The notes under the pieces were generated by a model. It was not told where the DNA came from and searched no databases. It saw nothing but the letters and a program-made list of their open reading frames with translations. The translations under genes were made by a program, and so were the position numbers. From NCBI GenBank assembly GCA_947178165.1, contig CAMWXH010000014.1:1-38777 (forward strand): a stretch of 38,777 nt of DNA. The letters run 5' to 3'. Source of the stretch: an uncultured Porphyromonadaceae bacterium (lineage in GTDB: Bacteria; Bacteroidota; Bacteroidia; Bacteroidales; Muribaculaceae). Shown one piece after another: positions 7,463-16,557 of the stretch (positions are counted from its first letter, which is position 1; each line of letters opens with the position of its first letter).

Positions 7463-9364
7463 ATGAGAAAATGGCGTATTGAAGACTCCTCCGAAATATA
7501 TAATGTTCCGGGCTGGGGTCTGAAATATTTTTCAATAAATGAAAAGGGACACGTGCAGGTGACTCCACGTGAGAATGGACCCAAAGTTGACCTCAAAGAG
7601 GTGATGGATACCCTTCAGCTCCGCGATGTTGACGCTCCCCTGCTCCTGCGCTTCCCCGATATTCTTGACGACCGTATCCGTAAGATTTCAAATTGTTTCA
7701 AAAAAGCGGCCGAGGAATACAAATATTCCGGCCAGAACTTCATTGTTTATCCTATCAAGGTGAACCAGATGCGTCCGGTGGTTGAGGAGATTGTGAGCCA
7801 TGGCAATAAATACAACATAGGCCTGGAGGCCGGATCGAAGCCTGAACTCCACGCTGTGCTGGCTGTTAACACCCACGAAAACTCCATCATCGTCTGCAAT
7901 GGCTATAAAGATGAGGATTATATCGAACTTGCGCTCCTCGCCCAGAAAATGGGCCGCCGGATTTTCCTTGTGGTGGAAAAACTCAACGAACTCAAGCTGA
8001 TTGCCGATGTGGCAAAGCGTCTCAATATATCTCCAAACATAGGCATTCGCATCAAGCTCACCTCTTCCGGTTCAGGAAAATGGGAGGAATCGGGAGGCGA
8101 TGTCAGCAAATTCGGGCTTAATTCATCTGAACTCCTCACCGCCCTCTCGATGCTTGAGAAATATAAGATGACCGATTGCCTGAAACTGATTCACTTCCAC
8201 ATCGGAAGCCAGATCACAAAGATACGCAGAATCAAGAATGCCTTGCGCGAGGCGATGCAATTCTATGTGCAGCTCTCCAAAATGGGATTCAACATCGAAT
8301 TTGTCGATATAGGAGGAGGCCTTGGGGTGGATTATGACGGAACACGTTCCTCTTCGGGAGAGAACTCCATGAATTATTCCATCCAGGAATATGTAAACGA
8401 CTCTGTGTCGGCCCTTGTGGATGCCTGCAACAAAAACAATCTTCCCCAGCCTAACATCATAACTGAATCGGGGCGCTCCCTTACGGCCCATCATTCGGTA
8501 TTGGTGATTCAGGTGCTTGAGACGGCTCGTCTCCCGATATGGAATGATAATGAAGAGCTCGATGAGAATGCCCACGAGCTGGCTAAGGAATTATATAATA
8601 TCTGGGATAAGATTGATCCATCGCGTGTGTTTGAAGACTGGCACGACGCCCTTCAGATTCGCGAAGAGGCTCTCGAGCTCTTCTCGCTTGGACTGCTCGA
8701 CCTGAAGAACCGCGCTATGATAGAGAAATTATTCTGGTCGGTGGCGCGTGATGTTCGCGACCTCACTCGCTCCATGAAGCATCCGCCCGAAGAACTTAGG
8801 AAAGTGGCCAGAATGTTGCCTGAAAAATATTTCTGCAACTTCTCCTTATTCCAGTCATTGCCCGATTCATGGGCGATTGACCAGATGTTCCCCATCATGC
8901 CTATATCACGACTGGATGAAAAGCCGACACGCGAATGCACCATTCAGGATGTGACGTGCGATTCCGACGGCAAGATCAACCATTTCGTGTCCCCTGCCGG
9001 AACATCCTTCTCCCTTCCGGTCCACGACCTCAGGCAGAATGAGCCTTATTATTTGGGTGTGTTCCTTGTAGGAGCCTATCAGGAGATTTTGGGCGACCTC
9101 CACAACCTCTTCGGGGATACAAATGCTGTTCATATATCTGTCAATAAGGATGGCTACGACATTGCTCAGATTATCGATGGTGAGGCGGTTGCAGATGTGC
9201 TCGATTATGTGGAATATAATCCCAAAAAGCTCGTGCGCAACCTTGAAACATGGGTCACTTCATCAATGAAGCGCGGGGTAATCACCCCTGAAGAGGGACG
9301 ACAGTTCCTTAACAACTACCGTTCCGGCCTTTATGGCTATACATATCTCGAGCGCGACCTATGA
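7463..9364 (+). CDS. speA: Biosynthetic arginine decarboxylase SpeA
   Basis: 633 residues. SpeA converts arginine to agmatine and CO2 with PLP, the first step of the agmatine route to putrescine and spermidine. The N-terminal barrel carries PLP lysine K99 in VYPIKVNQM; later EAGSKPEL, FHIGSQ and the glycine-rich FVDIGGGLGVDYDGT bind phosphate; ITESGRSLTAHHS is another conserved block. The C-terminal domain (about 480-633) includes DVTCDSDGKI with a conserved Cys region and GAYQEILGDLHNLFGDTNAVHI. All blocks are present. It shares a run with argR, so arginine control is likely. The stop overlaps the truA start (ATGA, 9361-9364). Confidence 0.96.
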   Translation: MRKWRIEDSSEIYNVPGWGLKYFSINEKGHVQVTPRENGPKVDLKEVMDTLQLRDVDAPLLLRFPDILDDRIRKISNCFKKAAEEYKYSGQNFIVYPIKVNQMRPVVEEIVSHGNKYNIGLEAGSKPELHAVLAVNTHENSIIVCNGYKDEDYIELALLAQKMGRRIFLVVEKLNELKLIADVAKRLNISPNIGIRIKLTSSGSGKWEESGGDVSKFGLNSSELLTALSMLEKYKMTDCLKLIHFHIGSQITKIRRIKNALREAMQFYVQLSKMGFNIEFVDIGGGLGVDYDGTRSSSGENSMNYSIQEYVNDSVSALVDACNKNNLPQPNIITESGRSLTAHHSVLVIQVLETARLPIWNDNEELDENAHELAKELYNIWDKIDPSRVFEDWHDALQIREEALELFSLGLLDLKNRAMIEKLFWSVARDVRDLTRSMKHPPEELRKVARMLPEKYFCNFSLFQSLPDSWAIDQMFPIMPISRLDEKPTRECTIQDVTCDSDGKINHFVSPAGTSFSLPVHDLRQNEPYYLGVFLVGAYQEILGDLHNLFGDTNAVHISVNKDGYDIAQIIDGEAVADVLDYVEYNPKKLVRNLETWVTSSMKRGVITPEEGRQFLNNYRSGLYGYTYLERDL

Positions 9365-10155
9365 GATATTTTCTAAAACTGTCATATAATGGTGCTCCCT
9401 TTCACGGCTGGCAGTCACAGCCCAATGCTGTGAGCGTGCAGCAGACGCTTGAAGAAGCGCTATCCACAATATTGCGTGCGCCCGTCTCCATCATAGGAGC
9501 CGGGCGCACCGATACGGGGGTGAACGCACGCATAATGTTCGCTCATTTTGATGTTGACAGTGAGATGAACGTTGCTCGCCTGAACGATAAGAAACGTTTT
9601 CTCCTTTCGCTCAATAGGCTATCAGGGCCGGATATAGCCATCCATGACCTTATTCCCGTAGCCGAGGATGCTCATGCCAGATTTGATGCATCGAAACGCA
9701 CTTATAAATATTTCGTTTCTTTTGAGAAGACCCCTTTCCTCGCAAATATTTCCTGGCATTCCCCCTCCCGTCTTGATGTCGATGCTATGAATGATTGTGC
9801 CGCGCTCCTGCTCCGCACCTCCGACTTCACCTCATTCGCCAAGTTGCATTCCGATGCCAAGACAAATATATGCAAGGTTTCGCAGGCGAAATGGACTCCA
9901 TGGCATTCACCTTTTCTCTCATCAGAGAGTTCAGAAGGCGATTGTGGCAAAGGGATTGTATTCACAATCTCTGCCGACCGCTTCCTGAGGAATATGGTGC
10001 GTGCGGTGGTTGGAACGCTTGTTGATGTTGGGCGCGGAAAGCTTTCAAAAGAGGCATTCCAAAGAATCATTGATGATTGCGACAGATGCTCTGCCGGAAC
10101 CTCAATGCCTCCTCAGGCGTTATTCTTATGGGATGTGGAATATCCTTATATATAG
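9361..10155 (+). CDS. truA: tRNA pseudouridine synthase A
   Basis: 264 residues. TruA makes pseudouridine at positions 38-40 of the tRNA anticodon stem-loop. The catalytic aspartate is D51 in AGRTDTGVNAR. Family features include FHGWQSQPNAVSVQQTLEEAL at the start, SKRTYKYFVS near 115, TSFAKLHSD near 160 and FLRNMVRAVVGTLVDVGRGKLS near 215. The ATG at 9361 overlaps the speA stop, so it is translationally coupled. Confidence 0.95.
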   Translation: MRYFLKLSYNGAPFHGWQSQPNAVSVQQTLEEALSTILRAPVSIIGAGRTDTGVNARIMFAHFDVDSEMNVARLNDKKRFLLSLNRLSGPDIAIHDLIPVAEDAHARFDASKRTYKYFVSFEKTPFLANISWHSPSRLDVDAMNDCAALLLRTSDFTSFAKLHSDAKTNICKVSQAKWTPWHSPFLSSESSEGDCGKGIVFTISADRFLRNMVRAVVGTLVDVGRGKLSKEAFQRIIDDCDRCSAGTSMPPQALFLWDVEYPYI

Positions 10156-10167
10156 ATTATAATCACC

Positions 10168-12165
10168 ATGAAAGAGAAAATAGAACATCTGCGGGCTGAA
10201 CTGAACCGCCATAACCATAATTACTACTCCCTCAATGCTCCCGAAATTTCCGATAAGGAATTTGATATGATGATGAAGGAGCTTGAGGCTCTTGAGAAGC
10301 AATATCCTGAATATGACGATCCCCTTTCTCCCACTCACCGCGTGGGCTCGGACTTGTCAAAGGGATTTGAACACGTGGTTCATGCCCGGCCTATGATGTC
10401 TCTTTCAAACACCTATTCTATTGAAGAGGTGGATGAATGGTTCGACAGGATCCGCAAGGCTATCGACAGCAAGGAGTTCTCCATCACCGGAGAAATGAAA
10501 TTCGACGGCACGTCCATATCTATCACCTATCGCAACGGGCGTATGGTACGGGCTGTGACCCGCGGTGACGGAACCCAAGGTGATGACGTGACCGCCAATG
10601 TAAAGACTATACGGAGCATCCCTCTGCAACTTTTACCAGGCGACTGGCCGGAAGAATTTGAAATCCGGGGAGAGATTCTGATGCCTTGGGAGGTGTTTGA
10701 AAAACTCAACGCTGAAAGGGCCTATAACGAGGAGCCTCTTTTCGCCAATCCCCGCAATGCCGCCGCCGGAACACTCAAGACACAGGATCCGAGGGAGGTG
10801 GCGCGCCGCCATCTCGACGCAAGATTCTATTATCTTCTCGCCGATCAACTCCCCTCCGACTCTCACTATGAAAATATGGCTATCGCTGAGCAATGGGGAT
10901 TCAAGGTTTCAAAAGCCATGGCCCGACTCCACTCTCTTGAAGATGTGGATAACTATATAACATATTGGGATGAACACCGCAAGGAGCTGCCTGTGCCTAC
11001 CGACGGCCTCGTTTTCAAAGTTGACTCACTTCGCCAGCAACTAAATCTCGGATATACAGCCAAGTCTCCGCGCTGGGCAGTGGCGTTTAAATTCAATCCT
11101 GAAAAAGCTTGCACACCTCTGCGCTTCGTATCTTTCGAAACGGGAAGGATGGGTATCGTTACCCCTGTGGCAAACCTTGAACCGGTTCAGCTTTCCGGCA
11201 CTATCGTGAAGCGTGCTTCCTTGCATAACGATGACATAATGCAGGAACTCGACATTCACGAAGGCGACTCCCTGTATGTTGAGAAGGCTGGTGAGATTAT
11301 CCCTCAGATCACAGGAGTGGATAAAAGCCTGCGACCGGAAAATGCAAAAAAGGTAGAATTTGTAAAGAATTGCCCGGTTTGCGGAACCCCCTTAACACGA
11401 ATTTTCGGAGAAGCAGCCTGGTGTTGCCCTAACAAATATGGTTGCCGCCCTCAGATAACGGGACGTATTGAACATTTCTGTGCTCGCAGGATGATGAATA
11501 TCGACGGAATTGGTGAGGAAACAGCTGAACTTCTTTACTCCACCGGACTGGTCTCTACTATAGGCCAGATTTATGACCTTACAGAGGAGAAATTGATTGG
11601 CGTGGGCAGAATCGGAGAAAAAACCGCTAAAAGGATTCTCAAGGGAATTGAGGATTCCAAGAATGTGCCATTCGACCGTGTGCTGTATGCCCTTTCCATT
11701 CCTAATGTTGGGGAAACTACTGCGAAGAGGCTTGCAAGGGCAGTGAAAGATATCGACACACTTCTTGCAATGGATCTGGAACAGCTATCTATGATTCCTG
11801 ACATTGGGCCAATTATTGCCAAAAATATCTATGACTTCGTGCGCGAGCCGGTAAATGCCGGAAACATTGAACGCCTTCGCGAAGCAGGGGTGACGCTCAC
11901 TGTCCCGGAAGATAGCCTCGCTCCGGCCGGGAACGCCCTTGATGGGAAAACAATTGTTATTTCAGGCACTTTCAGCCATCACAGCCGCGACGAATATAAA
12001 GATATTATAATGAGTCAGGGAGGGAAAAATGCAGGAAGCATTTCTAAAAAGACCTCTTTTGTACTTGCCGGAGAAAATATGGGACCCGCAAAACTGCAGA
12101 AATGCGAGCAACTTGGCGTGCCTATCATTTCAGAAGATGAATTTCTTAAAATGATAGGTCAATAA
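10168..12165 (+). CDS. ligA: NAD-dependent DNA ligase LigA
   Basis: 665 residues, a full-length LigA that seals nicks in replication and repair using NAD+. Domain order: Ia helices (about 1-65, HNYYSLNAPEISD), adenylation domain with the AMP lysine K111 in MKFDGTS, OB fold (about 310-395), zinc finger C402-x2-C405...C420-x5-C426, four helix-hairpin-helix units (about 430-575), and a C-terminal BRCT domain (about 585-665, GKTIVISGTFS). All catalytic regions are intact. It begins 13 bases after truA and ends at a clear terminator. Confidence 0.97.
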   Translation: MKEKIEHLRAELNRHNHNYYSLNAPEISDKEFDMMMKELEALEKQYPEYDDPLSPTHRVGSDLSKGFEHVVHARPMMSLSNTYSIEEVDEWFDRIRKAIDSKEFSITGEMKFDGTSISITYRNGRMVRAVTRGDGTQGDDVTANVKTIRSIPLQLLPGDWPEEFEIRGEILMPWEVFEKLNAERAYNEEPLFANPRNAAAGTLKTQDPREVARRHLDARFYYLLADQLPSDSHYENMAIAEQWGFKVSKAMARLHSLEDVDNYITYWDEHRKELPVPTDGLVFKVDSLRQQLNLGYTAKSPRWAVAFKFNPEKACTPLRFVSFETGRMGIVTPVANLEPVQLSGTIVKRASLHNDDIMQELDIHEGDSLYVEKAGEIIPQITGVDKSLRPENAKKVEFVKNCPVCGTPLTRIFGEAAWCCPNKYGCRPQITGRIEHFCARRMMNIDGIGEETAELLYSTGLVSTIGQIYDLTEEKLIGVGRIGEKTAKRILKGIEDSKNVPFDRVLYALSIPNVGETTAKRLARAVKDIDTLLAMDLEQLSMIPDIGPIIAKNIYDFVREPVNAGNIERLREAGVTLTVPEDSLAPAGNALDGKTIVISGTFSHHSRDEYKDIIMSQGGKNAGSISKKTSFVLAGENMGPAKLQKCEQLGVPIISEDEFLKMIGQ

Positions 12166-12186
12166 TTTCACCTCTTTACTGAAAAT

Positions 12187-12232
12187 AATTCCTCAGAATA
12201 GGTTTTCCGCTGTTCTGAGGAATTTATTTTTT
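12187..12232 (+). terminator. Intrinsic terminator after ligA
   Basis: AATTCCTCAGAA (12187-12198) pairs with TTCTGAGGAATT (12213-12224) in a 12-bp perfect stem with a 14-base loop, followed by TATTTTTT. It closes the argR-ligA block. Confidence 0.85.
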
Positions 12233-12261
12233 GGAGAGTAAAGGTATTATCGCTAATTTTG
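12230..12261 (+). promoter_or_regulatory. Promoter of rpe
   Basis: TTTG at 12230-12233 and TAATTTTG at 12254-12261 with 20 bases between them, a near-ideal Bacteroidota promoter. Transcription starts near 12268, about 20 bases before the rpe ATG. The -33 element lies in the T-tract of the ligA terminator. Confidence 0.7.
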
Positions 12262-12287
12262 CAACATATTCTTATACAAATTAACCT

Positions 12288-12932
12288 ATGCAAGTTTCAC
12301 CTTCTCTTTTATCAGCCGATTTTGCTCATCTCTCCGATGATATCGATATGATAAATTCGTCTGAAGCAGATATGCTTCATCTCGATGTGATGGATGGCGT
12401 TTTCGTACCTAACATCTCTTTCGGTTTTCCGATCATCAAGATGGTTTCACATCTTTGTGACAAGCCTCTTGACGCGCATCTGATGATTGTTGAGCCGCAT
12501 AAATGGATTCCGCAGATACGCGATCTGGGCGTGCGCATAATGAATGTACATCAGGAAGCATGCCGTCATCTTCACCGCACCATATATCAGATACGCGAAG
12601 CAGGCATGGAAGCCGGGGTCACCATCAATCCGGCCACTCCTGTGATTATGCTTCAGGATATCATCAATGATCTCGATCTTGTTCTTATCATGTCGGTCAA
12701 TCCCGGTTTCGGTGGCCAGCCATTCATTGAGCACTCCATTGAAAAGGTTCGCGAATTGCGCGCACTTATCGACCGCACCGGCTCTAAGGCTAAGATTCAG
12801 GTTGACGGAGGAGTCAACGCAGAGACAGGCCGCCGGCTTGCAGAGGCAGGTGCTGATTGTCTTGTGGCGGGATCATATGTTTTCAATTCAGAAGATCCGC
12901 ATAAAGCAATCTCTACACTGAAACATCTTTGA
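12288..12932 (+). CDS. rpe: Ribulose-phosphate 3-epimerase
   Basis: 214 residues, a TIM barrel. Rpe interconverts ribulose-5-phosphate and xylulose-5-phosphate in the pentose phosphate pathway. Motifs: SPSLLSADFAHL at the start, metal and acid/base residues in LHLDVMDGVFVPNISFG, DAHLMIVEPHKWI, the second aspartate in VDGGVNAETG, and the phosphate-binding MSVNPGFGGQPFI and AGSYVF. It has its own promoter. Confidence 0.96.
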   Translation: MQVSPSLLSADFAHLSDDIDMINSSEADMLHLDVMDGVFVPNISFGFPIIKMVSHLCDKPLDAHLMIVEPHKWIPQIRDLGVRIMNVHQEACRHLHRTIYQIREAGMEAGVTINPATPVIMLQDIINDLDLVLIMSVNPGFGGQPFIEHSIEKVRELRALIDRTGSKAKIQVDGGVNAETGRRLAEAGADCLVAGSYVFNSEDPHKAISTLKHL

Positions 12933-12969
12933 TACTCATTGATATAAGAGAAAACATAGATTCAACTGT

Positions 12970-14208
12970 ATGAATCAATTCTTACCAATCTCTGCCTTTC
13001 TTCTGACAAGCTCCTTTTTTGGCAGTTATGCCTATTCAGAAGAGAAGCAGCCGGCCGACTCCGTCCCTTCCGGTTTCCGCTCAAAACCCGAATGGATTGT
13101 GGGAGCAGAAATGGAGGGTGACTATGTCATTCCTACTGATGCATTTTTCAAGGGAGCCAATGTGGAAGAAAGACGAATATCAGGAAGCTTGGGAGGAGCG
13201 GTCCGGGGTGCCTTTCATTTCAATCCGGCTTCCCGTGAAGGGATGCTTTACCCGGGCCTATATCAGGGTGTGGGGCTTGGCATCAAGACCTTTTTCCGTA
13301 AAAAACTGATGGGCAACCCGGGGATGTTCTATGTGATTCAGGGCGCGCCTTTCCATCATTTCTCCTCACGCCTTTCTCTGGGATATGAATGGAAATTCGG
13401 TATCGCTTTCGGTTGGCATCATACTGATAACAAAATTATGGAAACAGCCTCAACCATAAGCACGGCCGTGACCGCTCACATGGGTGTGGCTCTGAAACTT
13501 AACTACACTCTATCGCCACGATGGCTTTTATCTTTAGGTATCGAGGGGACACATCATTCCAACGGCAACACATCCTGGCGTAACGGCGGATTGAATGCCG
13601 CCGGCGTGAGCATAGGTGCATCCTATATCCTGAATCCTTTAGGTAATCCCCAATCCCCACCCGAAGAACTGATAGAAGAGGCGGATAGAAAACGATGGTT
13701 CTATGATATTATGGCATTCGGAGCCTGGCGTCAACGAGTGTTTTATCTTCCGGAAAATTCTATTTATACCGAAGGTTTAGAAAGATTCGACGCAATGGCT
13801 CCCGGGAAATTTCCGGTGTTTGGAGTGCAATTTGCTCCCGCCATATCTCTCAACCGCTGGGTTGCAGTCGGTCCCGCTCTCGATATGCAATGGGATAAAA
13901 GCGCTAACCTCAGCAACCATTGGATAGAAGGTCCGATAGACGACGGATACTATTTCTCTCATATACCCGTTAAAGAGCAGATAAGCGTAGGGATTTCAGC
14001 ACATGCCGAACTCACCACTCCCATCTTTGCAATCAATGCCGGAATCGGATGCAATATAATAAATCCCAAGGGGGACAAAGCTTTTTATCAGTCGTTGACA
14101 GTAAAAACTTTTGTAACAGATAATATCTATCTCAACGTCGGTTACCGTCTCGGGGAATTTAAAGATCCTCACAATCTTATGCTCGGCATCGGTTACAGGA
14201 TTAAATAA
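12970..14208 (+). CDS. PagL-like acyloxyacyl hydrolase, outer-membrane barrel
   Basis: 412 residues with a signal peptide (to about residue 20). The first part (about 45-225) is a small beta-barrel with the PagL-type active-site motif H195-H-S197-N-G in IEGTHHSNGNTSWRNGG. In PagL the His and Ser form the catalytic centre that removes the 3-O-acyl chain of lipid A. The glutamate that completes the triad in PagL appears to be Asn209 here (my hand alignment, low certainty). The second part (about 230-412) has many alternating aromatic strands and looks like a further barrel or duplicated domain, making the protein about twice PagL length. It follows rpe by 37 bases and is probably co-transcribed. 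Confidence 0.65.
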   Translation: MNQFLPISAFLLTSSFFGSYAYSEEKQPADSVPSGFRSKPEWIVGAEMEGDYVIPTDAFFKGANVEERRISGSLGGAVRGAFHFNPASREGMLYPGLYQGVGLGIKTFFRKKLMGNPGMFYVIQGAPFHHFSSRLSLGYEWKFGIAFGWHHTDNKIMETASTISTAVTAHMGVALKLNYTLSPRWLLSLGIEGTHHSNGNTSWRNGGLNAAGVSIGASYILNPLGNPQSPPEELIEEADRKRWFYDIMAFGAWRQRVFYLPENSIYTEGLERFDAMAPGKFPVFGVQFAPAISLNRWVAVGPALDMQWDKSANLSNHWIEGPIDDGYYFSHIPVKEQISVGISAHAELTTPIFAINAGIGCNIINPKGDKAFYQSLTVKTFVTDNIYLNVGYRLGEFKDPHNLMLGIGYRIK

Positions 14209-14250
14209 CCCTGTATCCCTACAATCCAAAAACACATTAAATAAAGATGA

Positions 14251-14284
14251 AAAAAAAGAGGTTGCGCCTTCCGACGCAACCTCT
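14251..14284 (-). terminator. Intrinsic terminator of the ompA-like gene
   Basis: GAGGTTGCG (14258-14266) pairs with CGCAACCTC (14275-14283). Read on the minus strand the stem is followed by seven T (14257-14251). It ends the OmpA gene. On the plus strand it could also stop read-through from the PagL-like gene, though only CTCTCTAT follows there. Confidence 0.8.
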
Positions 14285-14349
14285 CTCTATTTAGAAATCT
14301 TTAACTACGTTTTGTTTATTTCATTTTTCTATATCTCTGTATCTTCAGA

Positions 14350-15489
14350 TTACTGAGCCTCAAGGATACAGATTGCTACACGGTTCCAGGATTCCTCCTC
14401 AAACATTTCACCGATACCGTTGCCTTCTGCCTGAATTCTTGATGCAGGAATCTTGTAACGCTTCATCAAAGCATCCTTAACAGACTGTGCACGCTGGTTG
14501 GCAAGACGGATATTAACCTCTTCCGGACCATCCTTAGATGCATAACCCTTGATCACAACCTTGCTATTGGGGTGATTGTTAAGGTAAGCGGCGATCATCT
14601 CTACATTAGGCTGCTGGTCAGCACCGATTGCAGAAGAACCAATCTTGAAGAATACGTAACGAACCGATTCGAGATTATTCTTAACCTCTTTAACCACCTG
14701 TGCGGGACGGTTGCGGAGGGCTTCGTTCTCAGCTTCGAGTTCACCATTCTTAGCCTTCAAAGCTGCATTTGCGGCATCCATAGTATTGACCGCACCACGA
14801 AGGGTGTTGATCTGATTGTTGAGTTCATCAATCTGTGCCTGGTTGTAAGGCTCAACAACTTTGAAACCGTTGCCACCGAAGTTATATGCAACACCTGCTG
14901 TAAGATTGAAGTTCGCGCGATTCTTATCGTAAGAAGCTGTGCTCTGCTCAACCGGGCTGCCTGTCATATTCCAGAGGATTGAAGGACTAACTGATACAGT
15001 CACATTGTCGCTTACGTTGAAATTGAAATTCAAGCCGAACTTCGTTCCGAAGTAATTTATATCCTGAATTGCAGTCTCATATCTGTGTCCCCAACCGGCA
15101 CCTGCCTGAAGGTCAATATCGAATGGACGAGTTGAACCGGGGTACCCGCCGAAGAGGTTGAAGAGATTAACAGCACCATACATACCTACGTATGAATCAT
15201 CAAAAGCTGTCTTGCTCTGAGGTCCTCTGCCCTTCACTGTTGATGTATTGATTGCGAAGAGACCTTCGGCACCAACCTTGAATGTGGGGGTTATTTTCTT
15301 GCTGAGGTCAAGTCCTACTACCGGACGCATCCCACCGAAGAATGCACTGTGCGACATCGGAGTTGTGACACCACCTTTGATTCCGAGCGACCAATTATCG
15401 CCAAACTTAGGTGTCTCGATTGCCTGCTGAGCTGAAGCGGCGGCCACTGTGCCTAACGCTAAAACTGAAGTAACAATAATATTTTTCAT
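14350..15489 (-). CDS. OmpA-family outer-membrane protein
   Basis: 379 residues: a signal peptide (to about residue 20, ASAQQ), an N-terminal eight-strand-type barrel (about 30-210), a coiled coil (about 220-265, AQIDELNNQINTLRGAVN...ELEAENEALRN), and a C-terminal OmpA peptidoglycan-binding domain (about 280-379) with VVIKGYASKDGPEEVNIRLANQRAQSVKDALM and a conserved arginine in NRVAICI. It should anchor the outer membrane to peptidoglycan and is probably abundant. It is a single gene, read away from the ABC operon across a 208-base spacer. I did not find a TAnnTTTG box for it. Confidence 0.9.
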   Translation of the reverse strand: MKNIIVTSVLALGTVAAASAQQAIETPKFGDNWSLGIKGGVTTPMSHSAFFGGMRPVVGLDLSKKITPTFKVGAEGLFAINTSTVKGRGPQSKTAFDDSYVGMYGAVNLFNLFGGYPGSTRPFDIDLQAGAGWGHRYETAIQDINYFGTKFGLNFNFNVSDNVTVSVSPSILWNMTGSPVEQSTASYDKNRANFNLTAGVAYNFGGNGFKVVEPYNQAQIDELNNQINTLRGAVNTMDAANAALKAKNGELEAENEALRNRPAQVVKEVKNNLESVRYVFFKIGSSAIGADQQPNVEMIAAYLNNHPNSKVVIKGYASKDGPEEVNIRLANQRAQSVKDALMKRYKIPASRIQAEGNGIGEMFEEESWNRVAICILEAQ

Positions 15490-15609
15490 AGTCTAAATTA
15501 ATTTGATAAATCTAATATAGTGGAAATTTTACTCTCTGTCTATAATACAATCTTTATTGCTGGTTTGTTCAGTGACGAAAAAATTTTTTTGAAAATTTCT
15601 TTAAAATAT

Positions 15610-15640
15610 TTTGCAGTTTAAATTTATTGTACTACCTTTG
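15610..15640 (+). promoter_or_regulatory. Promoter of the ABC/GntR operon
   Basis: TTTG at 15610-15613 and TACCTTTG at 15633-15640 with 19 bases between them, a full match to the Bacteroidota pattern. The start would be near 15647, inside the dyad that follows. Confidence 0.75.
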
Positions 15641-15642
15641 CG

Positions 15643-15664
15643 GTGTATTAAGACACTAATACAC
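15643..15664. promoter_or_regulatory. Dyad operator, likely for the GntR/YtrA regulator
   Basis: GTGTATTA (15643-15650) and TAATACAC (15657-15664) are perfect 8-bp arms with a 6-base spacer. The dyad begins two bases after the -7 box and covers the expected transcription start, the position where a repressor would block initiation. The GTGTA...TACAC form resembles operators of YtrA-type GntR proteins, and such a protein is encoded by the third gene of this operon, so autorepression is likely. Confidence 0.6.
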
Positions 15665-15697
15665 TAAAACAGACAAACACTAATAAAAAATAGCATT

Positions 15698-16537
15698 ATG
15701 TTAAAGGTTGATAACTGCACATTCAGCTATAGTCGCCGCAAAGATCCGGTGCTGAAAGACTTCTCCCTTGAAATAACAGATGGAGGGGTATATGGACTTC
15801 TCGGGTCAAACGGAGCCGGCAAATCCACCCTTCTATATCTTATTACAGGGCTTCTCACTCCCGACAAAGGGAAAGTAACCTTAGATGGCATCAACACTCG
15901 TCTCCGCCGTCCGGAAACAGTGTCTGAAATATTCATCGTGCCGGAAGAATTTGATTTTCCCTCCATGTCGCTTAAAAAGTTCATTGAGCTCAACAGTCCC
16001 TTCTATCCAAGGTTTTCATACGATGAGATGATGGATAACCTTGCTCTCTTCGAGCTTTCAGCTGAACTGAATGTGAATAAACTTTCAATGGGACAGAAGA
16101 AGAAAGTTGCTCTCTCGTTTGCAATGGCAACGAATACCAAGGTCCTGATTCTGGATGAACCGACCAACGGACTCGATATCCCTGGAAAGACAGCATTCCG
16201 AAGATTCATTTCCAAAGCCGTAAGCGATGACAGAATCTTTATAATCTCAACTCATCAGGTGAGAGACGTAGCCCAGCTGCTCGACCATATACTGATAGTG
16301 GATAACAGGAAGGTGCTTTTCAACAAGAGCGTGATGGAAATTCAGGAGCATCTTAAATTTGTGGAAACGTTAGACCGCAGCCTGATTGACTCTGCTCTCT
16401 ATGCATCGAACTCACTCGGAGGAAGCGCACTGATACTTCCTAATCTTGACGGCAACGACACCGAGATGAATCTTGAGCTGCTTTTCGAGTTTGCTCATAA
16501 CGATGCCGAAGCCCTTAACTCAGTCTTTGAAAAATAA
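15698..16537 (+). CDS. ABC transporter ATP-binding protein (YtrB-like)
   Basis: 279 residues. Walker A is GSNGAGKSTLL near residue 37, the signature is LSMGQKKKVALSFAMA near 130, Walker B is KVLILDEPTNGLD near 150, followed by a switch histidine in STHQVRD. The last 70 residues form an extra C-terminal domain. It is the ATPase of an exporter-type system whose membrane part is the next gene. Together with the YtrA-type GntR gene this matches Ytr-like modules that respond to cell-envelope stress in Firmicutes; the substrate here is unknown. Confidence 0.9.
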   Translation: MLKVDNCTFSYSRRKDPVLKDFSLEITDGGVYGLLGSNGAGKSTLLYLITGLLTPDKGKVTLDGINTRLRRPETVSEIFIVPEEFDFPSMSLKKFIELNSPFYPRFSYDEMMDNLALFELSAELNVNKLSMGQKKKVALSFAMATNTKVLILDEPTNGLDIPGKTAFRRFISKAVSDDRIFIISTHQVRDVAQLLDHILIVDNRKVLFNKSVMEIQEHLKFVETLDRSLIDSALYASNSLGGSALILPNLDGNDTEMNLELLFEFAHNDAEALNSVFEK

Positions 16538-16557
16538 AAACTATTAAACCGCATAAT

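Noticed and set aside
14214..14221. CCCTAC after the PagL-like gene as another REP (GTAGGG on the minus strand)
   Set aside because: The bases next to it do not form an inverted repeat, which every accepted REP-like copy has.
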